Positions 1 through 8,580 of a DNA stretch of 16,044 nt are shown here, piece by piece. Position numbers and translations under genes: made by a program. Position 1 is the stretch's first letter; every line of letters starts with the position of its first letter. The stretch comes from Brevundimonas sp. (GTDB lineage Bacteria; Pseudomonadota; Alphaproteobacteria; Caulobacterales; Caulobacteraceae), in contig NZ_JAVHLH010000024.1 of NCBI RefSeq assembly GCF_031082345.1, positions 2,503 through 18,546 on the forward strand, in the 5' to 3' direction. The notes under the pieces are model-generated. The model ran no database searches, was not told the origin of the DNA, and saw only the letters and a list, made by a program, of their open reading frames with translations.

Positions 1-2146
1 GTCGGGTGAGATAGGTGTAGTGCATGCCCCAGCGCCGGGCGTTGGCGGTCGGGTCGGCCCCGTTGGCGTGGCCGCCGTCGGTGTTCTCGTAGAACAGCAC
101 CGGATAGCCCAGCGCCTCCAGACGCGCCGCCGCCTTGCGGGCGTGGCCCGGATGCACCCGGTCGTCCTTGGTCGAGGTGTGGATGAACACCTCCGGATAG
201 GGCCGGCCGGCCTCGAGCCGCTGATACGGCGAATAGGCCTCGATCCAGGCCCGCTCCTCGGGGATGTCGGGGTTGCCGTATTCCGCCATCCACGAGGCGC
301 CCGCGAGCAGCTTGTGGAAGCGCAGCATGTCGAACAGCGGCACCTGGATGACCGCGGCGTTGATCAGGTCCGGCCGCTGGGTCAGCATCGCCCCCATGAA
401 CAGCCCGCCCTGCGAGCCGCCCATGACCCCCAGCCGCGGCTGCGAGGTGATGTTGCGGGTGATCAGGTCCTGCGCCACCGCCTGGAAGTCCTCGTGCGAA
501 CGCTGGCGGTTCTCCTGCAGCGCCGCCTGGTGCCAGCGCGGACCGAACTCGCCGCCGCCGCGCGTATTGGCGATGACATAGACGCCGCCCCGCTCCAGCC
601 ACAGCTTGCCGACCGTGGGCGAATAGCCGGGCAGCAGCGAGTTCTGGAAACCGCCGTAGCCGTACAGCAGGGTCGGGTTCGACCCGTCCATCGGCATGTC
701 GCCCTTGTGGACGACGAAATAGGGGATCTTCGTGCCGTCGGCCGAGGTCGCCTCGAACTGCTCGACCACCATCCCCGTGGCGTCGAACTTGGCCGGCAGC
801 GACTTGACCACATCCGCCTCGCCCGAGGCCGCGTCGGCCAGATACAGGCTCGAGGGGTTCAGATAGCCGGCCACGCTGACGAACACCTGGTCGTCGCGCT
901 CGCTGGCCGCGCCGACGCCGACGGTGACGTTCTGCGGCAGGTCCAGCCGGGTCCGGCTCCACTCGCCGGCGGGATTGGGCTCATAGACATAGACCGAGCC
1001 GCGCACGTTCTCGTACAGGGCCACGACCAGCTTGTTGCGGGTCGCGTTCATGCCCTCGATGGCCTCGCGCTCGCCCGGCCGGATGACCAGCTGCGCCGGC
1101 GTGGCCGGATCGGCCAGCCAGCGGTCGAGGTCCCAGGCGATGACGTCGCCCGTCTTGAATTCCTGGCCCGACGGCGCGGTCCAGTCCTGGTCGGTGGTCA
1201 CCACCATCTGGCCGCGCACCAGGGCGTTGATGTTCGACTTGGCCGGCAGCGCCAGCTGGGTGGTCGTGCCGTCGGCGTTCAGCCGGTGCGTCTCGCCCTC
1301 GTAGAAATTGACCCCCCGATTGATCAGGGTCGCCCGCACCACGCCGTCGGCGTCGCGCAGCGTATAGCCGGACACCGAGACGTCGGTCGGCTGGCCGGTG
1401 AACACCGTGGTCGCCTGGTCCAGGGTCTGGCCGCGCTTCAGCAGCTTGACGATCATCGGATAGCCCGAGCTGGTCATCGAGCCCGGCCCGAAGTCGCGCG
1501 AGACCAGCAGGGTGTCGGCGTCGAGCCACGAGGCCCCGCCCTTGGATTCCGGCAGCACGAAGCCGTCCTCGACGAAGGTCTTCGTCGACCGGTCGAACTC
1601 GCGCACCGTCACCGCGTCCTTGCCGCCGTCCGACAGCGAGACCAGGCAGCGGGTCTCCTCCGGCGGCAGGCAGGTCGCGCCCTTGTAGACCCAGTTCTTG
1701 CCCTCGGCGGTCGACAGGGCGTCGATGTCCAGCACCGTCTCCCATTCCGGCTCGGCCGTGCGGTAGCTGTCCAGGGTGGTGGTGCGCCAGACCCCGCGCA
1801 CGTGCTCGGCGTCCTGCCAGAAATTATCCAGGGTGCCGTCGTGGTTGAAGCCGACGCCGGGGATGCGGTCGCGGGCCTGGACGATCTCCAGCGCCTGCTG
1901 GTGCAGGGTCTCGAAGCGCGGGTCGCCGCGCAGCACGCCCAGCGAATGTTCGTTGTGTTCCTCGACCCAGGCCATGGCCCGCTCGCCGTCGATCTCCTCC
2001 AGCCACAGATACGGATCGGTCGCGTCCGAGGTCGCGAAGGCGCCGCGCGAGGCGTCGGCGGGCGCGGGCGTGGGGGTCTGGGCCATGGCGGCGCTCGAAA
2101 GGGCGGTGGAGGCGAGGAGCGCGGCGAGCGCGGCGGTGCGGATCAT
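1..2146 (-). CDS. Exported prolyl oligopeptidase family (S9A) serine peptidase, 3' end cut by window edge
   Basis: This is a periplasmic or secreted serine peptidase that probably cleaves short peptides after proline. About 715 codons are visible from the ATG at 2146. The protein starts with a signal peptide (positive MIRT, Ala/Leu core, likely signal peptidase I cut after AMA at residue 22), which supports this start. Residues ~42-460 carry the S9 N-terminal region beginning with DPYLWLEE, expected to form the beta-propeller. The alpha/beta-hydrolase domain follows, with nucleophile Ser578 in GGSQGG, Asp661/662 in TKDDRVHP and His693 in DGGHAN, so the whole triad is present. The stretch NPTLLYGYGGF is typical of the family. 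The last visible residues (MHYTYLTR) resemble the usual C-terminus, so only a few residues should be missing. No strong ribosome binding site is visible. It lies 216 bp downstream of the channel gene and is probably transcribed separately. The family call is secure; the substrate is not known. Confidence 0.93.
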   Translation of the reverse strand, partial: MIRTAALAALLASTALSSAAMAQTPTPAPADASRGAFATSDATDPYLWLEEIDGERAMAWVEEHNEHSLGVLRGDPRFETLHQQALEIVQARDRIPGVGFNHDGTLDNFWQDAEHVRGVWRTTTLDSYRTAEPEWETVLDIDALSTAEGKNWVYKGATCLPPEETRCLVSLSDGGKDAVTVREFDRSTKTFVEDGFVLPESKGGASWLDADTLLVSRDFGPGSMTSSGYPMIVKLLKRGQTLDQATTVFTGQPTDVSVSGYTLRDADGVVRATLINRGVNFYEGETHRLNADGTTTQLALPAKSNINALVRGQMVVTTDQDWTAPSGQEFKTGDVIAWDLDRWLADPATPAQLVIRPGEREAIEGMNATRNKLVVALYENVRGSVYVYEPNPAGEWSRTRLDLPQNVTVGVGAASERDDQVFVSVAGYLNPSSLYLADAASGEADVVKSLPAKFDATGMVVEQFEATSADGTKIPYFVVHKGDMPMDGSNPTLLYGYGGFQNSLLPGYSPTVGKLWLERGGVYVIANTRGGGEFGPRWHQAALQENRQRSHEDFQAVAQDLITRNITSQPRLGVMGGSQGGLFMGAMLTQRPDLINAAVIQVPLFDMLRFHKLLAGASWMAEYGNPDIPEERAWIEAYSPYQRLEAGRPYPEVFIHTSTKDDRVHPGHARKAAARLEALGYPVLFYENTDGGHANGADPTANARRWGMHYTYLTR

Positions 2147-2179
2147 AGGTGACGGTTCCCGACGATTGGTCGGCCGGCA

Positions 2180-2206
2180 CCTTAACGGCGGTCAGGAACG
2201 CGGCAA
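2180..2206 (-). promoter_or_regulatory. Weak candidate promoter for the prolyl oligopeptidase gene
   Basis: On the minus strand a TTGCCGC element (2200-2206) is followed about 13 nt later by GTTAAGGT-like sequence (2180-2187). This is a loose match to the Caulobacter housekeeping pattern TTGACG-N10-14-GCTANAWC. It would give a leader of roughly 30 nt. The match is partial, so this is inference only. Confidence 0.2.
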
Positions 2207-2242
2207 GGCGCGGCGGACCGAGGTTACGGTTTTGTCATTTGC

Positions 2243-2358
2243 GCGAGGAGCGAGGGGCGAGGGGCGAGGGGCGCAATCCTCGAGTCCGCCCCGCGTCCAG
2301 TCGGAGCGATAAGACGGAGCGGTGTTCTTACTCGCCCCTCGTCCCTCGTCTCTCGCCC
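2243..2358. repeat. Inverted repeat made of heptamer tandem units (4 + 4)
   Basis: The left arm (2243-2270) is four tandem heptamers: GCGAGGA, then GCGAGGG three times. The right arm (2331-2358) is four heptamers in the opposite sense: CTCGCCC, CTCGTCC, CTCGTCT, CTCGCCC. They are separated by 60 bp with no gene. The right arm ends 4 bp before the stop codon of the channel gene. In RNA the arms could pair imperfectly into a stem of about 28 bp, so it may act as a terminator or 3' mRNA stabiliser for the channel transcript. It could equally be a dispersed intergenic repeat family. No T-run follows it. Confidence 0.7.
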
Positions 2359-2362
2359 CTCC

Positions 2363-3178
2363 TCAGTGCCGCCCCTCGTCCGGGATGCACAATAGATTGC
2401 CGCAGGCCTTGCAGTGCACCGCGTCCGGATCGTGCACCTGCAGCCCGCACTGGTCGCAGGGGAACCGCACCTTGTGCGGGCGCAGCAGCGTCTGTCCCAG
2501 CCGCACGAACAGGGTCACCCCGACCAGCATGATGGTGATCGAGACGATCCGGCCCCAGACGCCCGGCAGCAGGATGTCGCCATACCCCGTCGTGGTCAGG
2601 CTGGTGACGGTGAAATACAGGGCGTCGATATAGCCGGAGATGCCTTCGTAGCGGCCCATGAAGCTGGTGTAGACGAAGCCCGTGGCGACGAAGATGAAGG
2701 TGATCAGCGCCACGATCGCCTTGGTGATCTCCTCCACCCGGGTGTCGTCATAGCGCCGCCCGATGGTGCGCCAGAAGAAGTCGGAATTGATCAGCGTCCA
2801 CAGCCTCAGCACCCGCAGGAAGCCGAGATTGAACAGCCAGGCCGGGAACAGCAGGGTCGCCAGGATGAACAGGTCGACCCAGACGATCGGCTTCTTCAGC
2901 CAGCTCTTCAGATCGGAAAAGGCCCAGGCCCGCGCCGCCAGGTCGAAGGCCAGCAGGGCCGCGATCACATAGTCGAGAATGTAGAAGACCAGGGTGTCGG
3001 ACTTCAGCAGCGGCGCGGCCACGAAGAAGGCGATGATGATCAGGTCGATGATCAGGACCGCCAGCCGGAACCGGACGGCCGTCACCGACGAGCCGTGGTA
3101 CAGCGCCCGCAGCCTCGCCCTCAGACGCAGGCCGTCGGGCTTGTCCGGACTGTCGGCGGCGGGCTTCGATCGGCTCAT
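2363..3178 (-). CDS. Voltage-gated-type K+ channel with C-terminal zinc ribbon
   Basis: This 271-residue inner-membrane protein has the six-helix layout of a tetrameric K+ channel. Hydrophobic segments lie at about 37-57, 63-83, 97-113, 117-131 (S4-like, with a sparse RVLR charge pattern), 150-171 and 209-227. The pore loop carries the selectivity filter TTTGYGD (195-201), which indicates K+ selectivity. After the last helix comes a short cytoplasmic tail with two CxxC pairs (C241/C244 and C256/C259), a zinc-ribbon arrangement, and an extra Cys264. I chose the ATG at 3178 (MSRSKP) over one at 3220, because the longer version adds a non-conserved tail and crowds the divergent dapF promoter. 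Only two arginines in S4 suggest weak or no voltage sensing. The gating role of the zinc ribbon is unknown. Confidence 0.88.
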   Translation of the reverse strand: MSRSKPAADSPDKPDGLRLRARLRALYHGSSVTAVRFRLAVLIIDLIIIAFFVAAPLLKSDTLVFYILDYVIAALLAFDLAARAWAFSDLKSWLKKPIVWVDLFILATLLFPAWLFNLGFLRVLRLWTLINSDFFWRTIGRRYDDTRVEEITKAIVALITFIFVATGFVYTSFMGRYEGISGYIDALYFTVTSLTTTGYGDILLPGVWGRIVSITIMLVGVTLFVRLGQTLLRPHKVRFPCDQCGLQVHDPDAVHCKACGNLLCIPDEGRH

Positions 3179-3223
3179 CACCCAGCGATACCGCGCGTCG
3201 CTCGCACAAGGAACCGCCAACCT

Positions 3224-3230
3224 CTATATC
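3224..3230 (+). promoter_or_regulatory. Candidate -10 element of dapF, giving a leaderless transcript
   Basis: CTATATC sits 8 nt before the dapF ATG at 3239, so transcription would begin at or within a few bases of the start codon. No Shine-Dalgarno sequence lies at normal spacing; AAGGA at 3208-3212 is too far upstream. Leaderless mRNAs are common in Caulobacter. No convincing -35 box is visible, so this remains tentative. Confidence 0.3.
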
Positions 3231-3238
3231 CGGCTGCT

Positions 3239-4069
3239 ATGACCCGTCCCTTCGTCCGCATGAACGGCGCCGGCAACGACTTCGTCGTGGTCAATGCGCT
3301 CGAGACGCCGTTCACCCCGACGGCCGAACAGGCGCGCGCCATCGCCGACCGCGAGACGGGCCAGGGCTGCGACCAGCTGATCGCCATCGAGCCTTCCGAC
3401 CGCGCCGACGCCTTCATGCGCGTCTGGAACGCCGACGGCGGCCAGGTCGAGACCTGCGGCAACGCCCTGCGCTGCGTCGGCTGGCTGCTGATGGAATCGA
3501 CCGGCAAGGACTCGGTGGTCATCGACACCCTCGGCGGGCCGACCACGGCGACGCGGGCGGGCGATCACCGTGTAAAGGTGGACATGGGCGCGCCCGGCCT
3601 CGACTGGACCCAGGTGCCGCTCGCCGAGGAGATGGACACCCGCGGCATCGAACTGCAGGTCGGCCCCATCGACGCTCCGAACCTGCACACGCCGGGCGCG
3701 GTCTCGATGGGCAATCCGCATGTGGTCTTCTTCACCGACCGTCAGGACGACGCCTTCGTGCGCGGCTCCGGATCGCTGGTCGAGGATCACCCGCTGTTCC
3801 CGCAAGGGGTCAACGTCGGCTTCGCCAACGTGCTGGCCCCCGACCGCATCCGCCTGCGCGTCTGGGAACGCGGCGCCGGCCTGACGAAGGCCTGCGGCAC
3901 CGGCGCCTGCGCCGCCCTCGTGGCCACCGCCCGGCGCGGCCTGACCGGCCGCCACGCCGTCATCGAGGTCGACGGCGGCGAGCTCGAAATCGACTGGGAC
4001 GAGGCCTCCGGTCACGTCTTCATGACCGGCCCGGTGGAGGTGGAGGGCGTGGGAACGTTGGCGGTCTGA
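3239..4069 (+). CDS. dapF: Diaminopimelate epimerase
   Basis: DapF interconverts LL- and meso-diaminopimelate in the cytoplasm, the penultimate step of lysine biosynthesis and the source of meso-DAP for peptidoglycan. The 276-residue length is normal for the family. The start MTRPFVRMNGAGNDFVVV aligns with the usual DapF N-terminus, so the long in-frame extension upstream is not coding. The two catalytic cysteines are present: Cys73 in ETCGNALRC and Cys219 in TKACGTGACAAL. The MGNPHVVFF and VNVGFANV stretches are also characteristic. The gene is divergent from the K+ channel, with about 60 bp between the starts, and is followed by a 444-bp non-coding region, so it looks monocistronic. Family assignment is very secure. 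Confidence 0.97.
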   Translation: MTRPFVRMNGAGNDFVVVNALETPFTPTAEQARAIADRETGQGCDQLIAIEPSDRADAFMRVWNADGGQVETCGNALRCVGWLLMESTGKDSVVIDTLGGPTTATRAGDHRVKVDMGAPGLDWTQVPLAEEMDTRGIELQVGPIDAPNLHTPGAVSMGNPHVVFFTDRQDDAFVRGSGSLVEDHPLFPQGVNVGFANVLAPDRIRLRVWERGAGLTKACGTGACAALVATARRGLTGRHAVIEVDGGELEIDWDEASGHVFMTGPVEVEGVGTLAV

Positions 4070-4074
4070 GCCGC

Positions 4075-4096
4075 CTTCCTTCTCCCCTTGAGGAAG
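4075..4096 (+). terminator. Weak hairpin downstream of dapF
   Basis: CTTCCT (4075-4080) can pair with AGGAAG (4091-4096) around a 10-nt loop, starting 6 bp after the dapF stop codon. There is no U-tract, so it would be a poor intrinsic terminator; it may mark a Rho-dependent end or a degenerate repeat. Confidence 0.25.
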
Positions 4097-4233
4097 CAGG
4101 GAAGTGCACGACGCTGTGCTGGCCATTCCCGGAATTATAGTCCGGCTCACCCGAAAACCGGCCACCCTTTCAACACCCTGTCCTTTTCCCGACCTCATCT
4201 TCCCGCCTGAGGAAAAACCCGGCGTAGACTCTC

Positions 4234-4260
4234 CCGGGTCCCTTCGCCGGGCCCGGTCTT
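4234..4260 (+). terminator. GC-rich hairpin followed by TCTT
   Basis: CCGGGTCC (4234-4241) pairs with GGGCCCGG (4249-4256) in an 8-bp stem containing one G-T wobble, around a 7-nt loop. It is followed by TCTT. This could be a terminator for a long dapF transcript or a leader structure. The T-tract is short, so confidence is low. Confidence 0.3.
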
Positions 4261-4309
4261 TGACAATCGCACCCCCGCCGCACCGCCCAGGCGCGACGCC
4301 CGTCCCGAT

Positions 4310-4327
4310 GCGACTCCTGCGACTCCT
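4310..4327 (+). repeat. Tandem 9-mer GCGACTCCT x2
   Basis: Two exact adjacent copies of GCGACTCCT, each containing a GANTC site, run directly into a T-tract (4324-4332 includes CCTTTTTT). The function is unknown. Confidence 0.75.
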
Positions 4328-4362
4328 TTTTTCGGGTCGCGCCCGCCCGCCGCACCGCCCCC

Positions 4363-4380
4363 GGGGTAGACGGGGTAGAC
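4363..4380 (+). repeat. Tandem 9-mer GGGGTAGAC x2
   Basis: Two exact adjacent copies of GGGGTAGAC. The second copy forms part of the left arm of the neighbouring inverted repeat. A related GTAGACTC also appears at 4224-4231. Confidence 0.75.
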
Positions 4381-4418
4381 TCCATCCACCGTGTTTTTTG
4401 CTCCGGGGGAGTCTACCC
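4373..4418. repeat. 11-bp perfect inverted repeat GGGTAGACTCC / GGAGTCTACCC
   Basis: The left arm at 4373-4383 and right arm at 4408-4418 are exact reverse complements, separated by 24 nt that include a run of six T. Each arm contains one GANTC site. It lies about 100 bp before the maeB start. It could be a protein-binding operator, a leader hairpin or a repetitive-element remnant. Confidence 0.65.
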
Positions 4419-4445
4419 GCCCCGGCCGCCCGCGCCCCTCGGCGG

Positions 4446-4475
4446 TTGTCCCCCCGCCCCCCACGGCCTAGGAAC
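4446..4475 (+). promoter_or_regulatory. Weak candidate promoter of maeB
   Basis: TTGTCC (4446-4451) and GCCTAGGAAC (4466-4475) are 14 bp apart, loosely resembling the Caulobacter housekeeping pattern TTGACG-N10-14-GCTANAWC. The resulting leader would be about 35 nt. There is no experimental support and the match is partial. Confidence 0.25.
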
Positions 4476-4513
4476 AATCCTCCCGACCCGACCCTGCGGA
4501 AACCTTCGCCGAC

Positions 4514-6796
<2,283 letters not shown>

Positions 6797-6800
6797 GGGG

Positions 6801-8546
6801 TCAGGACGGCTGCGCCTCCGCGGCCGCCGCTTCCTCCCGCGCCTTCTGCGCCGCCATCACCGCCGGCTGCCGCTTCGCGACATAGAAGGCGAGGAAGATG
6901 GCGAAGATTCCGATGACGACCGAGTAAAGGAAGAAGGTCATATAGCCTGAACCAAGGCCGGCGACAGACACGCCGCTCTTGGCCGCGCCCTCGACCAGCG
7001 ACCCCGACGGCAGCCCGCCGAACAGTCCCTTGAACACGGAGGGCGGTCCGCCCGCGTCGGCGGCGCGGGCGGAAGCCTCGACGATCTTTCCGGACTGCGA
7101 GGCGATAAGCTTGCCCGGCAGGGCGTAGAGAGAGCTGAACAGAGCATACTGCGTCGCCGTGAAGCCGATCGAGGTCAGGCTCGACATATAGGCGATCAGC
7201 GCCGTGCCCGCGTAACCCGTCGCCAGATTATCGACGCCGATCGCGATGAACAGGGCGGTCAGGTCATGGCCCTGGGTCGCCAGCCAGGCGAAGACGAGGT
7301 TCGAAACCGGGCTCATGAAGGCCCCGATCACCATGGTGCGGATCAGTCCGAGCCGGGCCACCGACCAGCCGCCGACGAACACGCCCAGCGACATGGCGAT
7401 GACCCCGAACAGCTTCCGGACCTCTCCGATCTCGATCAGGCTGAAGCCCAGATCGAGATAGAAGGGGTTCATGATGTTGAGGACGAAATCGGCCAGACGA
7501 TACAGGCAGATCAACGCCAGTATCGGCCCGGCCAGCTTGCCGAAGCGCAGGAAGAAATCGATCAGTGGCCCCCCGAACGACGCGGCCAGATAGGCTCCCG
7601 GGCGCGTGCGGAAACGCGGCACCGGCCAGCAGGCGAGGACCAGCACGCCGAATCCGCCGATCACCCAGCCGAACTGGGTCAGCACCCCGGTCAGGCCCCC
7701 GGCCTCCATCCAGCCGTCGACCGCCGCCTCCGCGCCGGACGACATCACCCCGCTGAAGGCCCACAGGAAGGCATCCGCCTTGTCGGTCAGCCCCGTGCCG
7801 ATGATCAGGGCGGCGACGACGATAAACCCAAGCCGGATCACCCACTCCACCCGCTCCAGCCAGGGACGCGAGGGAATGTCGGCGACCGGAATCTCCCGGA
7901 TGACGTGCTTGCGCTCGCGGGGCGCCATGAGCACGCCGAGGACGCCGAACGCCATCAGGGCGGCCATGACCGCATAGGAGAGGTTCCAGTTGTAGATCTG
8001 GGCCAGCGCCAGGGGGATGAAGCCGGCCGCGATCTGGGCCACACGCCAGCCCAGCTGATAGGCCGCAGCCATGGCGCCCTGACGGCTATCGTCCGCGACC
8101 TCGATACGCCAGGCGTCGATGGCGATATCCTGGGTGGCGCCGAAGAAGCCGACCGCCACCGCAAAGGCGGCCAAGGCGGCCAGCTGGGTCTGCGGATTGG
8201 AGCCCGAAATCAGCCAGAGTCCAAGGATGATGAACCCCTGCGTGGCCAGCATCCAGGAACGACGATGCCCGAGCCAGCGGCCCAGAAACGGAATCTGGGT
8301 GCGATCGATCAGGGGGGCCCAGATGAATTTCAGCGCATAGGTCAGGGTCGCGAGGGCGAAGAACCCGATGAGCTCCAGGGTCACGCCGTCGTCGCGCAAC
8401 CACGCGGAAAGGGTGTCATAGACCAGCAGGTTGGGCAGGCCCGAGGCGAAGCCGAGCAACAGCATCGCCATCGACTGCCGCTCGCCATAGACCGCCAGCC
8501 CCCCGAAGCGGCGCACGGGTTTGTCGGGCGTGGCGGCGTCGGTCAT
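6801..8546 (-). CDS. ampG: AmpG-family muropeptide MFS permease
   Basis: AmpG imports GlcNAc-anhydroMurNAc muropeptides across the inner membrane for cell-wall recycling, and in many bacteria contributes to beta-lactamase control. The 581-residue protein has about 12-14 membrane segments. The N-terminal signature is diagnostic: LLLGFASGLPN (30-39), then IGFFALATLTYALKFIWAPL and a DR motif, with GHRRSWMLATQG in the following loop. It is longer than E. coli AmpG (~490 residues), with extra hydrophobic sequence in the central linker and a Gly/Ala-rich loop before the last helix. The ATG at 8546 is preceded by GAGGGA at good spacing, and the 35 upstream codons to 8651 look non-coding. It starts 34 bp after the shkA stop and is probably cotranscribed with it. 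Its end is convergent with maeB. I am confident of the family; the exact substrate is inferred. Confidence 0.9.
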   Translation of the reverse strand: MTDAATPDKPVRRFGGLAVYGERQSMAMLLLGFASGLPNLLVYDTLSAWLRDDGVTLELIGFFALATLTYALKFIWAPLIDRTQIPFLGRWLGHRRSWMLATQGFIILGLWLISGSNPQTQLAALAAFAVAVGFFGATQDIAIDAWRIEVADDSRQGAMAAAYQLGWRVAQIAAGFIPLALAQIYNWNLSYAVMAALMAFGVLGVLMAPRERKHVIREIPVADIPSRPWLERVEWVIRLGFIVVAALIIGTGLTDKADAFLWAFSGVMSSGAEAAVDGWMEAGGLTGVLTQFGWVIGGFGVLVLACWPVPRFRTRPGAYLAASFGGPLIDFFLRFGKLAGPILALICLYRLADFVLNIMNPFYLDLGFSLIEIGEVRKLFGVIAMSLGVFVGGWSVARLGLIRTMVIGAFMSPVSNLVFAWLATQGHDLTALFIAIGVDNLATGYAGTALIAYMSSLTSIGFTATQYALFSSLYALPGKLIASQSGKIVEASARAADAGGPPSVFKGLFGGLPSGSLVEGAAKSGVSVAGLGSGYMTFFLYSVVIGIFAIFLAFYVAKRQPAVMAAQKAREEAAAAEAQPS

Positions 8547-8580
8547 GGGCGTCCCTCGTATGACGCCCCCCGGCGTCCGT

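Larger units (their letters stand above)
4227..4413. promoter_or_regulatory. Cluster of five GANTC (CcrM-type) sites upstream of maeB
   Basis: GACTC occurs at 4227-4231, 4312-4316, 4321-4325 and 4378-4382, and GAGTC at 4409-4413: five sites in 187 bp. GANTC is the target of CcrM, the cell-cycle DNA methyltransferase of Alphaproteobacteria. Reading the rest of the window by eye suggests roughly one site per 500-700 bp. Four of the five sites fall inside the short repeats of this region, so they may be a by-product of repeat expansion. A regulatory role is inference. Confidence 0.4.
4070..4513. other. 444-bp non-coding region with repeats between dapF and maeB
   Basis: No reading frame here looks like a protein; the open frames are short and low-complexity. 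The region is GC- and pyrimidine-rich on the plus strand. It holds a weak hairpin after dapF (4075-4096), an 11-bp palindrome ATTCC-C-GGAAT (4125-4135) and a GC-rich hairpin (4234-4256). It also has two tandem 9-mers (4310-4327 and 4363-4380), an 11-bp inverted repeat (4373-4418) and five GANTC sites. It probably contains the maeB promoter and leader, and could host a small RNA, but I cannot show one. Confidence 0.6.

Noticed and set aside
264..581. Possible tRNA or structured RNA genes
   Set aside because: Reading the gaps and gene edges showed no cloverleaf-like conserved TTCGA/TTCAA arm with matching acceptor stem; this span and similar ones are coding on the other strand.
20..2152. 710-codon plus-strand open frame
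   Set aside because: It lies opposite the prolyl oligopeptidase, which has a full catalytic triad and signal peptide; the plus-strand product is Arg/Gly/His-rich with no family resemblance.
4133..4139. Minus-strand TATAAT as a promoter for an antisense or small RNA
   Set aside because: There is no -35 element at suitable distance and no structured RNA or terminator downstream.
4260..4265. TTGACA as a -35 box for maeB
   Set aside because: No -10-like sequence lies 16-18 bp downstream, and it is about 250 bp from the gene.
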